Source: Thermococcus sp. (GTDB taxonomy: Archaea > Methanobacteriota_B > Thermococci > Thermococcales > Thermococcaceae). From it: DNA of 64,000 nucleotides. Under the pieces are notes generated by a model. The model worked only from the letters and a program-made list of their open reading frames with translations. It searched no databases and was not told the origin of the DNA. Position 1 is the stretch's first letter. Every line of letters begins with the position of its first letter. The position numbers were made by a program, and so were the translations under genes. Below, one piece after another: positions 19,099-28,885 of this stretch. The DNA lies in the NCBI RefSeq assembly GCF_027063845.1, contig NZ_JAMOQU010000019.1, positions 97,340 through 161,339 on the forward strand. The letters are read 5' to 3'.

Positions 19099-20618
19099 GA
19101 ACTAAACTCCTGCTCTTCCTCATCTCCATTTTACCGGCCGTAGCCGTCGAGATAGACGTTCACAGGTTTACCGCTCACTACCCCAGCGTATCTCCCGAAA
19201 AACTCGGCTACCTGATAACCGCCGACCTGCTCGCCAAGTGGCTCCCCAACTTCCTCAAGTTCCTCTTCATGCCTCTCCTGCTAATCATTCTCCTCTCGCA
19301 CTTTGGCTCGGAGTTCGAGCAAGGCAACGTTCTCCTGATGTTCTCAAAGCCCCTGACCAGGAGGCGCTACTTCCTCGGCTGGGCCGCTGAAGGCCTAAAA
19401 CTCTCCCTGATTTTTGCTATAGGAGTAGCTGTTTCCGGGACACTCGCGATGCTCGCCCACGGTCTCGAGGTTAGGGGCTACCTAATCAGCTCCCTCGCCC
19501 TCTCGCTCTCGCTGGTTGGTATCCTTGGAATCGCCCTGCTCCGCCTCCCTTTAGCGACCTCCCGCGATTCGGGGGTCTTCCTCGGGCTGGGAGCCTTCGT
19601 CATCCTCATGCTCCTCGGGGAGTTTGATTATTCCTTCATCCCGACGGCTTACCTTGAAAAAGCCATCTCCATCGGGGGGAGCGTTTCCGTCTCTTACGAG
19701 GCCGTTGGAGGACTTTTGGCCCTTTCTGCTGGCCTGTCGCTCGTCGGAATGGAGCTGTTTAGAAGGAGGGAGCTTAGAGGCCCCGAGGCCCTTTCACTTC
19801 CAGAGTTTTCCTTCTCGCCACGTGGGCTCTACGGTGTTTTCCTCGGGCTGAGCCTTCAGAGCAGGCGCTTCATTGCTTTCGTCGCCTTTACAGCCCTTAT
19901 GGCGCTTTTAAACAAGGCAACCTTCGATAAGTATCACTCCCTTTACGGCCCTACCGGCGTTTTGAACGCCCTGATTTCGACTTTGGATAGCGTGCTCCTG
20001 CCGTTTGTAGTCCTTCCCCTCGGGGCGGTTTCGATAAGTTCGACCATCGAGAACGGCACTGTTAGAGTTCTGCTGAGCAAGCCGTTGGGGAGGAGGGACT
20101 TTTTCCTCGGGACGCTCCTGAGCGACGTCTTTGCGGTGTTCATTGGCACGGCATTCTACGCGGTCGTTCTCGTTGCCTACGCCCTTCGCTTGGGTGCCCC
20201 TCTGAGTAAAACCCTTGAACTCGGCTTGGTTTTCGGTTCCCTGCTCCTTCTCTCGCTCGTCCAGTATCTGGCGCTCGGTTACCTGCTTTCATCCTTCATG
20301 AGGGGCAGAAAGGCGCTTTTCATCTCACTGGTCCTGGCCTTCCTCCTGGGCTTCGCCGTTCCAATCGCCGTCATCGCAGCTTCAAATTCGGCGGGGGGTT
20401 CCTTCGTTGATGCTCTGGCCAAAAATTCCCTTCCCGTGCCGAGTCCTTTCCTGCAATACGCCGTGCTTGCGACGGCAGTCTCTCTGAAGAAGCACCTTCC
20501 GCCTAAGTCCCTTTCGGAGATTCTAAGCTATCCTGGCAATCTGGCGATGCTGGTCATACCTACGGTGGTTTACCTTACAATCGCCTGGCTCAAATTCAGA
20601 AAAGCCGACCTGAGGTGA
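19095..20618 (+). CDS. ABC-2 type transporter permease (duplicated architecture)
   Basis: Two repeats of FEQGNVLLMFSKPLTRRRYFLG / IENGTVRVLLSKPLGRRDFFLG. Confidence 0.8.
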   Translation: MRTKLLLFLISILPAVAVEIDVHRFTAHYPSVSPEKLGYLITADLLAKWLPNFLKFLFMPLLLIILLSHFGSEFEQGNVLLMFSKPLTRRRYFLGWAAEGLKLSLIFAIGVAVSGTLAMLAHGLEVRGYLISSLALSLSLVGILGIALLRLPLATSRDSGVFLGLGAFVILMLLGEFDYSFIPTAYLEKAISIGGSVSVSYEAVGGLLALSAGLSLVGMELFRRRELRGPEALSLPEFSFSPRGLYGVFLGLSLQSRRFIAFVAFTALMALLNKATFDKYHSLYGPTGVLNALISTLDSVLLPFVVLPLGAVSISSTIENGTVRVLLSKPLGRRDFFLGTLLSDVFAVFIGTAFYAVVLVAYALRLGAPLSKTLELGLVFGSLLLLSLVQYLALGYLLSSFMRGRKALFISLVLAFLLGFAVPIAVIAASNSAGGSFVDALAKNSLPVPSPFLQYAVLATAVSLKKHLPPKSLSEILSYPGNLAMLVIPTVVYLTIAWLKFRKADLR

Positions 20619-20623
20619 TAAGA

Positions 20624-21421
20624 ATGTGGGGGTTTAAACTCGAACTGGAGAAGAGTCTAAGAACGAAGAAGTTCTGGCTGATACTCGTTTTGATTTTGCT
20701 GATATATGCAATGGCCTTCAGGGAAGTTAAGGATAACCTTGAAGGTGCTACAAATTCTCAGGAACTGCTCGCCATGAGCATTATGGATTACATAGCGGCC
20801 AGCGCCTTCCTCTTCATCGGCCTCTATGCCCTCATTGCAGGGGCAACTGCCGTTAACTCGGACCTTGAAAACGGAACGGTCAGAATAGCTCTAAGCAAGC
20901 CGTTGGGAAGGACTTCTTACCTGCTCGGCAAGTTCCTCGGAGGGGGTTCCAGCATAGTCGTGGCTATGGCCCTTGCCACTCTCATGTCCTTCGTGGTGAC
21001 GAAGTACTACGGCCTCTCGCTAACGGCTTCCCTCGTTGAGGACTTAACGCTCACGAACCTGCTAATCCTCCTCGCCATGCTCCAGCTTCTGGCCCTCGGC
21101 CTGTTGATTTCTACCTTTGTCCGCTCCTCCAACACTGCCCTGGGGCTGGCCCTCGTTATATTCTTGGTTACGGGCCTCGTTGCGCCACAGATAGTGAACG
21201 GCATGGCTAAGGACAAAGTTAACTCCGAATTCGGCATTCAGAAACCTGGGCTGACTCCTCAGGAGAGGGCGGCCTATCAGGAGAGGCTCGCCGAGGTCAA
21301 AAAGGAGTACCACCTGAAGTATCTCTTCTACGTTCCTCAGGTGCTCATGCTCGACGTTTTTGATGGTAAAAGAACCAACCCTCGAAGAAATATTTCTCAG
21401 GCTCGTCGAGTAGGTTTTTAA
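20624..21421 (+). pseudogene. ABC-2 type permease, C-terminally truncated and fused to an ATPase scar
   Basis: LENGTVRIALSKPLGRTSYLLGKFLG motif; terminal TM missing; ends in out-of-frame RTNPRRNISQARRVGF. Confidence 0.7.
21366..21413 (+). pseudogene. C-terminal remnant of an ABC transporter ATPase gene
   Basis: Alternate-frame reading VKEPTLEEIFLRLVE*, the classic C-terminus of ABC-2-associated ATPases. Confidence 0.7.
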
Positions 21422-21445
21422 CTTCTCGTTTATCTTTTTCTTTTG

Positions 21446-21814
21446 GTGTCCCCAATCAAGGTCAAAACCCTAACACGTCAGATAATCGCGCTCGCAGATG
21501 AGCTCGGCTTCAAGGCCGTTCCAGAATACCGGACGCCCGACGGGACGAGGATAGACGTGGCAATCCTCCGGGGCGAAGAAAGGCTCCTGGCCATCGAACT
21601 CGAAGCGTCTTTCAAGTGGTTTCCTCAGAGGGTTCTCTACGATGTGGTCAAGGCCCACCGCGCCGGCTTTCCCGAGCTGTGGGTGGTAACTCCTTTCAGA
21701 GCTAGTCCCGGTTGGGTTCTCAAATACGCAGAAGAACTTGGCATTTCTGTCAGAATAATGGGGGAAGAAAAGGTTCTCTCGGAGCTCAGGACTTCTCTTT
21801 CTTCCGGTACTTGA
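21446..21814 (+). CDS. Putative PD-(D/E)xK-fold nuclease-like protein
   Basis: GTRIDVAILRGEERLLAIELEASFKWFPQRVLYDVVKAH: D...ExE core followed by a helix. Confidence 0.5.
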   Translation: MSPIKVKTLTRQIIALADELGFKAVPEYRTPDGTRIDVAILRGEERLLAIELEASFKWFPQRVLYDVVKAHRAGFPELWVVTPFRASPGWVLKYAEELGISVRIMGEEKVLSELRTSLSSGT

Positions 21815-22250
21815 TGTAAATGACGTCTTCGGCGTGCCAGAATGGGGTCTTTTCGCCGATAACCTTTATCTCGGGGCTCTCGCCTTCGTAGATTATCCTC
21901 CGCGTGAGCTCCTCCGGGAGCTGAAACTGGACGTACACCTCGCCGGGAACACTGTCCTTGTCAACGGTAATCTTGAACGTATCCTTTCCTCTGTAGTCCC
22001 TGTCTCCGTAGCGGACGAGGTAGCTCGTTCCCTCCGGGAACTGTATCGTTAGCTCGAAGGAGCTTATTTTGGGCTTTATGTGCATTGTGAAGAGTCCATA
22101 ACCGTCTTTAGTGATAAAGGTAATGCTCTGGTTGTCTATATAGAACACTTCTTTGTATTCAATGGTCGCTGGCGGCAGCTGGGCTGTCTCAAATGCGTAC
22201 GCGACGAGTGCAATCGTGATAATCGCCATGATAGCGAGGGCCTTGTTCAT
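21786..22250 (-). CDS. Secreted/membrane-anchored hypothetical protein
   Basis: N-terminal hydrophobic anchor ALAIMAIITIALVAYAF, beta-rich rest; 3' end overlaps the previous gene convergently. Confidence 0.65.
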   Translation of the reverse strand: MNKALAIMAIITIALVAYAFETAQLPPATIEYKEVFYIDNQSITFITKDGYGLFTMHIKPKISSFELTIQFPEGTSYLVRYGDRDYRGKDTFKITVDKDSVPGEVYVQFQLPEELTRRIIYEGESPEIKVIGEKTPFWHAEDVIYIKYRKKEKS

Positions 22251-22325
22251 CCCTGTCACCCAAAAAACTTTGTTTCGGCCGGTTATTAACGCTTTTGTGT
22301 AGGTAGTTACGCCGAAAAAACGAAA

Positions 22326-23078
22326 TTAAAGGCCCGTTGGTTCGTCTATGAAGAAGACATCGAGACCAAAGCGCTCCCTAATGAGCTCCATCAGGGCCTT
22401 AACACCAAGGGTTTCCGTCTTGTAGTGGCCCGCAACCAAAACGCTCTGGGGCAGGTCAAGGGCCGTTAAATAATCCGCGTGCGTGAACTCTCCCGTTATG
22501 AGGAGGTCCATTCCCTTCCTGTAAGCTTCTTCCAGTGCAAAAGCGCCTGCCCCGCTTATCGCGCCAACTGTTTTAATAACTCTCCTCCCGAACTCGTAGG
22601 TTCTAACTGTTGTGTCGAGCTTTTCCGCTATTATTTGGGCAACTTTCTCAATCGGCTGAGGTTCTTCAAACTCGCCGTAGAAGCCTATGCTCAGGCTTTT
22701 GTACTCGCCGAAGGGCCCTTTGGGCTCTAAATCGAGCAGTTTCAAAAGCCCGACGTTGTTGCCGACTTCAGGGTGAGCATCGAGGGGCAGGTGAGCCACG
22801 TAGAGGTTCAGGCCGCTCTCGATTAGCGCCTTCAGCCTTTTGTAGTGGATACCTGTTATATAGTTAAGGCCTCCCCAAATCATTCCGTGGTGGACAACGA
22901 GCATGTCGGCCTTTCCTTTAACGGCCCTCTCGATTGTTCTGAGTGTCGTGTCAACGGCAAAGGCTACCCTCTCAACCTCTTCCTTTCCCTCCACCTGCAG
23001 TCCGTTGCTCGACTTGTCGGGGTACGCCGAAATCTGAAGGTATTCGTCGAGGAAAGCGACCAGCTCGTCGCGGTTCAT
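22326..23078 (-). CDS. Nif3-like dinuclear metal centre protein
   Basis: SSNGLQVEG, ADMLVVHHGMIWGG, LPLDAHPEVGNN, ITGEFTHADYL. Confidence 0.92.
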   Translation of the reverse strand: MNRDELVAFLDEYLQISAYPDKSSNGLQVEGKEEVERVAFAVDTTLRTIERAVKGKADMLVVHHGMIWGGLNYITGIHYKRLKALIESGLNLYVAHLPLDAHPEVGNNVGLLKLLDLEPKGPFGEYKSLSIGFYGEFEEPQPIEKVAQIIAEKLDTTVRTYEFGRRVIKTVGAISGAGAFALEEAYRKGMDLLITGEFTHADYLTALDLPQSVLVAGHYKTETLGVKALMELIRERFGLDVFFIDEPTGL

Positions 23079-23174
23079 AGCTATCACCTATTCACTTGGT
23101 GAATTATTTAGTAACTGAATATGCCCCGCAAACCCTTTTAAAACCCCGCCCTACATCGAGCGAGAGGTGTCGCT

Positions 23175-24947
23175 ATGGATGAGAGATTCCAAGAGGCAGT
23201 TAGAGAGCTTGCGAGACTCGTGATGGAGGGCGAGATTAAAAGTAGGGACGAGCTCAACCGCTGGAAGATTAAGGTGGCGAGAAAGTATCATCTTTCAAAG
23301 ATTCCAGGTAACTCGGACATTCTGAAGGCCATTCCAGAGGAGAGGCGCGAGGAGTTCAGGGAACTGCTCAAGAGAAAGCCAACCCGAACTATAAGTGGCG
23401 TCGCCGTCGTCGCCATGATGACGAAGCCATTTCCCTGTCCTCATGGCAGATGTATCTACTGTCCCGGTGGGCCGAGCGTCGGCTCGCCCCAGAGTTACAC
23501 GGGAAGGGAGCCTTCCGCTTTGAGGGCAATCCAGAGCGCATATCACCCCTACATCATCATGATGCGTAGGTTAAAGCAACTCACCGACATCGGCCACGAC
23601 GTTGACAAGGTCGAGGTCATAATCCAGGGCGGAACGTTTCCAGCGGTTGACCTGGATTATCAGGAGTGGTTCATCAAGTGCGCCTTCAAGGCGATGAACG
23701 ACTTTCCGTATTTCAAGGACATTGAGAACCTCGAGGAGAAGCTGATTAGGCTGATAGTGAAGAAGGACGAGTCCGTTTTTGAGGAGGACCCTAAGTTCCG
23801 TGAGGCTTGGCAGAAAACCCACTCGAAGCCCTACTACTACCTTGAAGACGAGCAGAGGAAGAACGAGAGGGCGAAGGTGAGGATGGTCGGCCTAACCATA
23901 GAGACCCGCCCGGACTGGGCCTTCGAGAGACACATAGACAGGATGCTCAAGCTGGGAACCACGCGCGTTGAGCTTGGCGTCCAGACTATATTCAACTTCA
24001 TCCACGAGAGAACTAAGAGAGGTCACGGCGTCGAGGAGATAGTAAAGGCCACCCAACTTTTGAGAGACGCTGGGTTGAAAATCAACTACCACATAATGCC
24101 CGGTCTGCCGGGGAGCAACTTTGAGAGAGATTTGTACACCTTCCGCACAATATTCGAAGACCCCCGCTTCAGGCCCGATATGCTGAAAATCTATCCGACG
24201 CTCGTTACGAGGGACGCTCCCCTCTATCGCTGGTGGAAGGAAGGTAAATACCGCCCCTACCGCACGGAGGAGGCCGTTGAACTTCTCGTCGAGGCCTACA
24301 AGCTCTTCCCGAAGTGGGTTAGGGTAATGAGAATCCAGCGCGACATTCCCGTTCAACTTATAGTTGACGGCGTTAAGCACTCAAACCTGGGCCAGCTGGT
24401 CTTCAACGAGCTGATAAAGCGCGGCATAAGGCCGAGGGAGATTCGCTTTAGAGAAGTCGGCCACATGATGGAGAAGTTCGGAATCCAGCCGGAGGTCGAG
24501 CATATAAAGCTCCTCCGCGAGGACTACGATGCCGCTGGCGGAAGGGAAATCTTCCTCAGCTTCGAGGACGTTAAGAACGACATCCTAATCGGCTTCCTCA
24601 GGCTTAGAATTCCGAGCGAGAAGGCCCACAGGAAGGAGATAAACTGCTGTCCCTCAGCCATAGTCAGGGAGCTCCACGTTTACGGCCCGCTCGTGCCGAT
24701 TGGAGGAAAGCCACGCTATGAGTGGCAGCATCGCGGATACGGAAGGGAGCTTTTGGCCGAGGCCGAGAGGATAGCGCGGGAGGAGTTTGAGGTTAAGAAG
24801 ATGCTCGTCATCAGCGGCATCGGTGTCAGGGAGTACTACAGGAAGTTCGGCTACAGAAAAAACGGGCCCTACGTCGCGAAGAGGCTCGATAGGGGCTATG
24901 CCGAATATAAAAAGAGCAGGGAGTTCGACGCGCACCTGAACACTTAA
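23175..24947 (+). CDS. elp3: Elp3 tRNA uridine(34) acetyl-/carboxymethyl transferase (radical SAM + GNAT)
   Basis: TKPFPCPHGRCIYCPGGPSVGSPQSYTG; C-terminal GNAT with QHRGYGRELL. Confidence 0.95.
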   Translation: MDERFQEAVRELARLVMEGEIKSRDELNRWKIKVARKYHLSKIPGNSDILKAIPEERREEFRELLKRKPTRTISGVAVVAMMTKPFPCPHGRCIYCPGGPSVGSPQSYTGREPSALRAIQSAYHPYIIMMRRLKQLTDIGHDVDKVEVIIQGGTFPAVDLDYQEWFIKCAFKAMNDFPYFKDIENLEEKLIRLIVKKDESVFEEDPKFREAWQKTHSKPYYYLEDEQRKNERAKVRMVGLTIETRPDWAFERHIDRMLKLGTTRVELGVQTIFNFIHERTKRGHGVEEIVKATQLLRDAGLKINYHIMPGLPGSNFERDLYTFRTIFEDPRFRPDMLKIYPTLVTRDAPLYRWWKEGKYRPYRTEEAVELLVEAYKLFPKWVRVMRIQRDIPVQLIVDGVKHSNLGQLVFNELIKRGIRPREIRFREVGHMMEKFGIQPEVEHIKLLREDYDAAGGREIFLSFEDVKNDILIGFLRLRIPSEKAHRKEINCCPSAIVRELHVYGPLVPIGGKPRYEWQHRGYGRELLAEAERIAREEFEVKKMLVISGIGVREYYRKFGYRKNGPYVAKRLDRGYAEYKKSREFDAHLNT

Positions 24948-25687
24948 GCCTGGAGCTCCTCTTCCAGCCTCCTTAGCTCGGCCTCTTTAACCGCTTTTTC
25001 ATGCTCTCTGTCGCCTTCCTTGCCTTTAAGCCTCTGTGAGAGGTTTAATAGTGCACTCTCTGGACCGTAGCATATCAGAACGTCGCCTGGCTTTATCAGC
25101 GTGTCCCCCCTCGGGGCGCCGATATAGATTTCGCCCTTCTCGGTTTTCCTGTAAATCCCGAGGACGAGGATTCCCTCCTTGTCGAGTTCAAGCTCCCTCA
25201 ATGTCCTGTTGGCGAGCCAGCTGTTTTTCTTAACCTTAATCTGGGAAATCGAGTAGCCGTGGGTTATGCCGAGGAGCTGGGTGTAGTCGTAAACCCTGAG
25301 CTGGGGAAAGGCCCTCTGCAGGAAACGCCTAATCCACTTTTTCATCCACTTCTCTACTCTCTTGGAGGTGAAGACGACGTAGAGGGTCCCTAGGCTGAGC
25401 GCAAGGATTATCAGGGAGCTCGTTGCCTCACTCCTGCTCTTCCCAACGAACGTAAGCACGAGGGTTGCTATTGCCGAGGTTATTCCAGCGCTCCCGAGGA
25501 AGATTAGAATCCTGATTATCTTCCTCCTCACTGGATGGGAAACCACGTACTCGCTTTCGCTCGTTGTAAAGCCCGTCCCCGAAAAGGCCGACTGGGCCTG
25601 AAACGAGGCGACCTCCTTGGATAGGCCCGTCATCTCAAGGGCGGTGGCGCCTATCCTGACGATTATGAGCGAGAGCGTTATGACCAA
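24944..25687 (-). CDS. TrkA-C (RCK_C) domain membrane protein
   Basis: TM N-terminus; C-terminal LIKPGDVLICYGPESAL typical of TrkA-C. Confidence 0.75.
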   Translation of the reverse strand: MVITLSLIIVRIGATALEMTGLSKEVASFQAQSAFSGTGFTTSESEYVVSHPVRRKIIRILIFLGSAGITSAIATLVLTFVGKSRSEATSSLIILALSLGTLYVVFTSKRVEKWMKKWIRRFLQRAFPQLRVYDYTQLLGITHGYSISQIKVKKNSWLANRTLRELELDKEGILVLGIYRKTEKGEIYIGAPRGDTLIKPGDVLICYGPESALLNLSQRLKGKEGDREHEKAVKEAELRRLEEELQA

Positions 25688-25707
25688 AATAAGGGAAATT
25701 AGGGCTA

Positions 25708-26274
25708 TCAGCCTGCCACACCTCCTGCAGGAGTTTTTTCGCCCTCGACCTTTGCCGCGAGGGCTATCGCTATGAAGTTAGCTCCACTCATTATAAGGTC
25801 AACGGACACGAACAGTCCGATTGCCCAGAGGCTTGACCAGGGCCACTGGAGCACTATCATAACTCCCAGCAGAATCGTCAGGACTCCCGAGAGAACCATC
25901 AGGGCCCACTGGTTGACGTCCTTGTTCTGAAACGCGATGCCAATCCTTATCGCCCCTATTGTAATCAGCGAGAAGCCGAGGACGAGCGTTAGTATTGTCG
26001 TCGCGAGAACGGGATTCTCAAGGGTCGCTATACCTCCGATGAGATATATAACGCCCATAAGGATGTGCAGGCCCCTGCTCTTCCAGTCTCTGGCCTTCGC
26101 TATTCCCTGCGCAATCTGGAGGGTTCCTCCAACGACCATGAAGGCTCCGAAGACGGCAACGCTCGTTATCGTCGTTAGAGGCAAGAGGAGCAGTCCCGCG
26201 ACTCCAAGGGTTACGAAGATTATCCCAAGGCCCAACAGCCAGGCCCAGTTCTTCTTGAGCTCACCGTATTCCAT
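25708..26274 (-). CDS. HdeD/DUF308 family membrane protein
   Basis: Six-TM DUF308-like: GIIFVTLGVAGLLLL, GVIYLIGGIATLENP, IGLFVSVDLIMSGANFI. Confidence 0.85.
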   Translation of the reverse strand: MEYGELKKNWAWLLGLGIIFVTLGVAGLLLLPLTTITSVAVFGAFMVVGGTLQIAQGIAKARDWKSRGLHILMGVIYLIGGIATLENPVLATTILTLVLGFSLITIGAIRIGIAFQNKDVNQWALMVLSGVLTILLGVMIVLQWPWSSLWAIGLFVSVDLIMSGANFIAIALAAKVEGEKTPAGGVAG

Positions 26275-26389
26275 TCTACCACCCCCAAATTTTTTCACGA
26301 CAAGTAACTTTAAATCGCTTAAAAAGATTTCTGTAGGGAAGTTACTAAAATATCGAGAGCTTTATAAAGGGAGAGCCCAACACCCGCCT

Positions 26390-26905
26390 ATGCGCTTCAA
26401 ACCGAGACCCTTCACAGAGCCGGTCGGCTTCCGCTGTCTCTACTGCCTCGACTGTTGCAGGGGTAGGCACGTCTATCTAACTCTAAGGGATGTTGAGCGA
26501 ATAGCCAAAGCCGGAAACGACCCCCAGGACTTCGTGACGTTCTCCGTTGAGGGTGATAAGATACGCTTCGTTCTCGCCGTCCGCGAGTGGGATTTGGGTT
26601 GTGTCTTCCACGACCCGGAGACCGGTAAGTGCCGGATTCACGAGGTCAGACCTATTATTTGCCGTATTTACCCCTTTATGGTCTCCAGAAAACCGCTCGG
26701 CGTCGAGGGGGAGAGACCCTTCCAGTACAAAGGAGAAACCCTGTGGCTCTACTACGACGGGAGTTGCCCTGGAATAAACGCTGAAAACCCGGAGACGACG
26801 ATAACGCCCGAGGAGATAGCGGAGCTCGGGCTTGAGTTCGAGAGGGAGTTCGAGAAAACTGACATGGATGGTTTTGCAAGGCTCCTCGATGAGCTCGAAA
26901 AGTAA
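26390..26905 (+). CDS. YkgJ-type cysteine cluster protein
   Basis: FRCLYCLDCCRG ... CVFHDPETGKCRIHEVRPIICRIYPF. Confidence 0.88.
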   Translation: MRFKPRPFTEPVGFRCLYCLDCCRGRHVYLTLRDVERIAKAGNDPQDFVTFSVEGDKIRFVLAVREWDLGCVFHDPETGKCRIHEVRPIICRIYPFMVSRKPLGVEGERPFQYKGETLWLYYDGSCPGINAENPETTITPEEIAELGLEFEREFEKTDMDGFARLLDELEK

Positions 26906-26932
26906 ATATACAACTTTCCGCCAACACCTTCC

Positions 26933-27499
26933 ATGAAGGGCCTCCTGCTGACTTCCGTTTATCTCGTTCAAGGTGTTCTCAACCTTGTCTTCTACGGGAT
27001 TCCCCCGGTGATGTTCTCTGTTCTCCTACCCCAGCGGGCGTTTCGTGAAGTTGCGTGGCTCCTTCCGTTCCTGGTTCTCCTGTACTTCGCCATCGGGGCT
27101 TTCTCCCTCTATTATCTTGGCCTTTCTTCGGTCCCCATAAGGGGAAAATACCTTGGGGTCGTTTACTTCTCCATCGGGCTGGCCGGTTCAACGGCGGTCT
27201 CCCTTGAACCCTTCGATGAGACTCCCCTCCTGAGGGTCCTCTTCGTTGCCTGGGCTTTCCTCTCGCTCCTTGGCCTGTTCCTTCTGCTCCGCACGGAAAA
27301 CCTTGAAGATGTTTCGCCCCTGCTCATCGTTTCGGCGCTCCTGATTCTGCTGTTCTCGGGCGCGGTGAGCTTTCTGACCGCCCAGTGGATTGTTGAGGAC
27401 TACTACATCCACGTTCATATGAACGAAAGCGTCCCCGAGAACGCGACCGTTATAGTTGCCTACCCTGAAAACGTCAGCCCTCCTGGCGGAACGGGCTAA
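26933..27499 (+). CDS. Hypothetical polytopic membrane protein
   Basis: Several hydrophobic segments; codon usage like neighbours. Confidence 0.6.
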   Translation: MKGLLLTSVYLVQGVLNLVFYGIPPVMFSVLLPQRAFREVAWLLPFLVLLYFAIGAFSLYYLGLSSVPIRGKYLGVVYFSIGLAGSTAVSLEPFDETPLLRVLFVAWAFLSLLGLFLLLRTENLEDVSPLLIVSALLILLFSGAVSFLTAQWIVEDYYIHVHMNESVPENATVIVAYPENVSPPGGTG

Positions 27500-27529
27500 G
27501 CTTTTAAGTTCCGTGCCAAGCATAGTGAC

Positions 27530-28033
27530 ATGAGCCAGGAACTCCGCTACCGCCGTGCTTCGGCCTGGGAGTACGACCTCATACTGCGGGAGGCCGAGAA
27601 GTACGGCGAGTTAAAGCACCATTTTTTCGCCGTCGTTGAGGGTAAGTTCAGGGACGTTTATGCCGTCAACGGGAGGGTCTGGAGGGAGCTTGAGGACCTG
27701 GCCGTCAAGCCCTACGCCTACGGAACCTTCGTCGGCACGATTAAGGTTGACAATTTGGTTGAGAAGTTCTATCCCAACGTCGAGTTCTTCTACTTCGTTG
27801 AGGTCGAGAAGAACTACGCGGTGCTGAGTCCAAAGGCCGGCTTCCTCTTCACCACGGGCAAGGACGTCCCGAGGAGTGGCGTGCGAAAGTACGTCTGGCA
27901 GGGGACGAAGAAGCTCGTAATATACGATGAGAACGGGGTTATCCTCGGCATTGGCAGGATAAACCCTGAGAGCAGAAGGAAATTCATCCTGAATGTCACC
28001 GACATCGGGGAGTTCCTGAGGCGGAAGCGCTGA
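27530..28033 (+). CDS. PUA-domain protein, NIP7-like
   Basis: Short protein with GRINPES and pre-PUA/PUA-like organisation. Confidence 0.55.
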   Translation: MSQELRYRRASAWEYDLILREAEKYGELKHHFFAVVEGKFRDVYAVNGRVWRELEDLAVKPYAYGTFVGTIKVDNLVEKFYPNVEFFYFVEVEKNYAVLSPKAGFLFTTGKDVPRSGVRKYVWQGTKKLVIYDENGVILGIGRINPESRRKFILNVTDIGEFLRRKR

Positions 28034-28116
28034 ATTTTCTAACCGCACGTAACCTTTTTAAGACCTTTTGCGTAGAGCCTAATGGTAACTAAAGGTTACT
28101 AAAGGGGGTGACGCTC

Positions 28117-28863
28117 ATGATTAGGAAGGTCAAGACCGGCATTCCGGGCATGGACGAAATCCTTCACGGGGGAATTCCCGAGAGGAACGTTGTCCTGCTC
28201 AGCGGCGGGCCGGGAACTGGCAAGTCCATATTCAGCCAGCAGTTCATCTGGAACGGCCTCCAGATGGGCGAGCCCGGCATTTACGTCGCCCTTGAGGAGC
28301 ACCCGGTTCAGGTCAGGCAGAACATGGCCCAGTTCGGCTGGGACGTGAGAAAGTACGAGGAGGAAGGTTTATTCGCGATGGTTGACGCCTTCACCGCGGG
28401 AATCGGTAAGAGCAAGGAGTACGAGAAGTACATCGTTCACGACCTTACGGACATCAGGGAGTTCATAGACGTCCTTAGAACGGCCGTTAAAGACCTCGGG
28501 GCCAAGCGCGTTGTTATAGACTCGGTTACGACGCTCTACATCAACAAGCCGGCGATGGCGAGGAGCATCGTCATGCATCTCAAGCGCGTTTTAGCGGGTC
28601 TCGGCGTCACGAGCATACTCGTGAGCCAGATAAGCGTTGGCGAGCGCGGATTCGGTGGGCCTGGCGTTGAGCACGGCGTTGACGGCATAATAAGGCTCGA
28701 CCTTGATGAGATTGACGGCGAGCTCAAGCGCTCGCTGATAGTCTGGAAGATGCGCGGAACAAGTCACTCCATGAGGAGGCACCCGTTCGAGATAACCGAC
28801 AGGGGAATCGTGGTTTACCCGGACAAGGTGCTGAAGAGGAAGACCGTTGTTGAGATTGAGTGA
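28117..28863 (+). CDS. KaiC-domain (RecA superfamily) ATPase
   Basis: [48 protein letters not shown]. Confidence 0.92.
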   Translation: MIRKVKTGIPGMDEILHGGIPERNVVLLSGGPGTGKSIFSQQFIWNGLQMGEPGIYVALEEHPVQVRQNMAQFGWDVRKYEEEGLFAMVDAFTAGIGKSKEYEKYIVHDLTDIREFIDVLRTAVKDLGAKRVVIDSVTTLYINKPAMARSIVMHLKRVLAGLGVTSILVSQISVGERGFGGPGVEHGVDGIIRLDLDEIDGELKRSLIVWKMRGTSHSMRRHPFEITDRGIVVYPDKVLKRKTVVEIE

Positions 28864-28885
28864 AAACTGAAAGGGGGTGAGAGGC

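Noticed and set aside
22284-22292. GTTATTAAC resembling the SurR GTTn3AAC core
   Set aside because: Short motif, third half-site imperfect, common by chance
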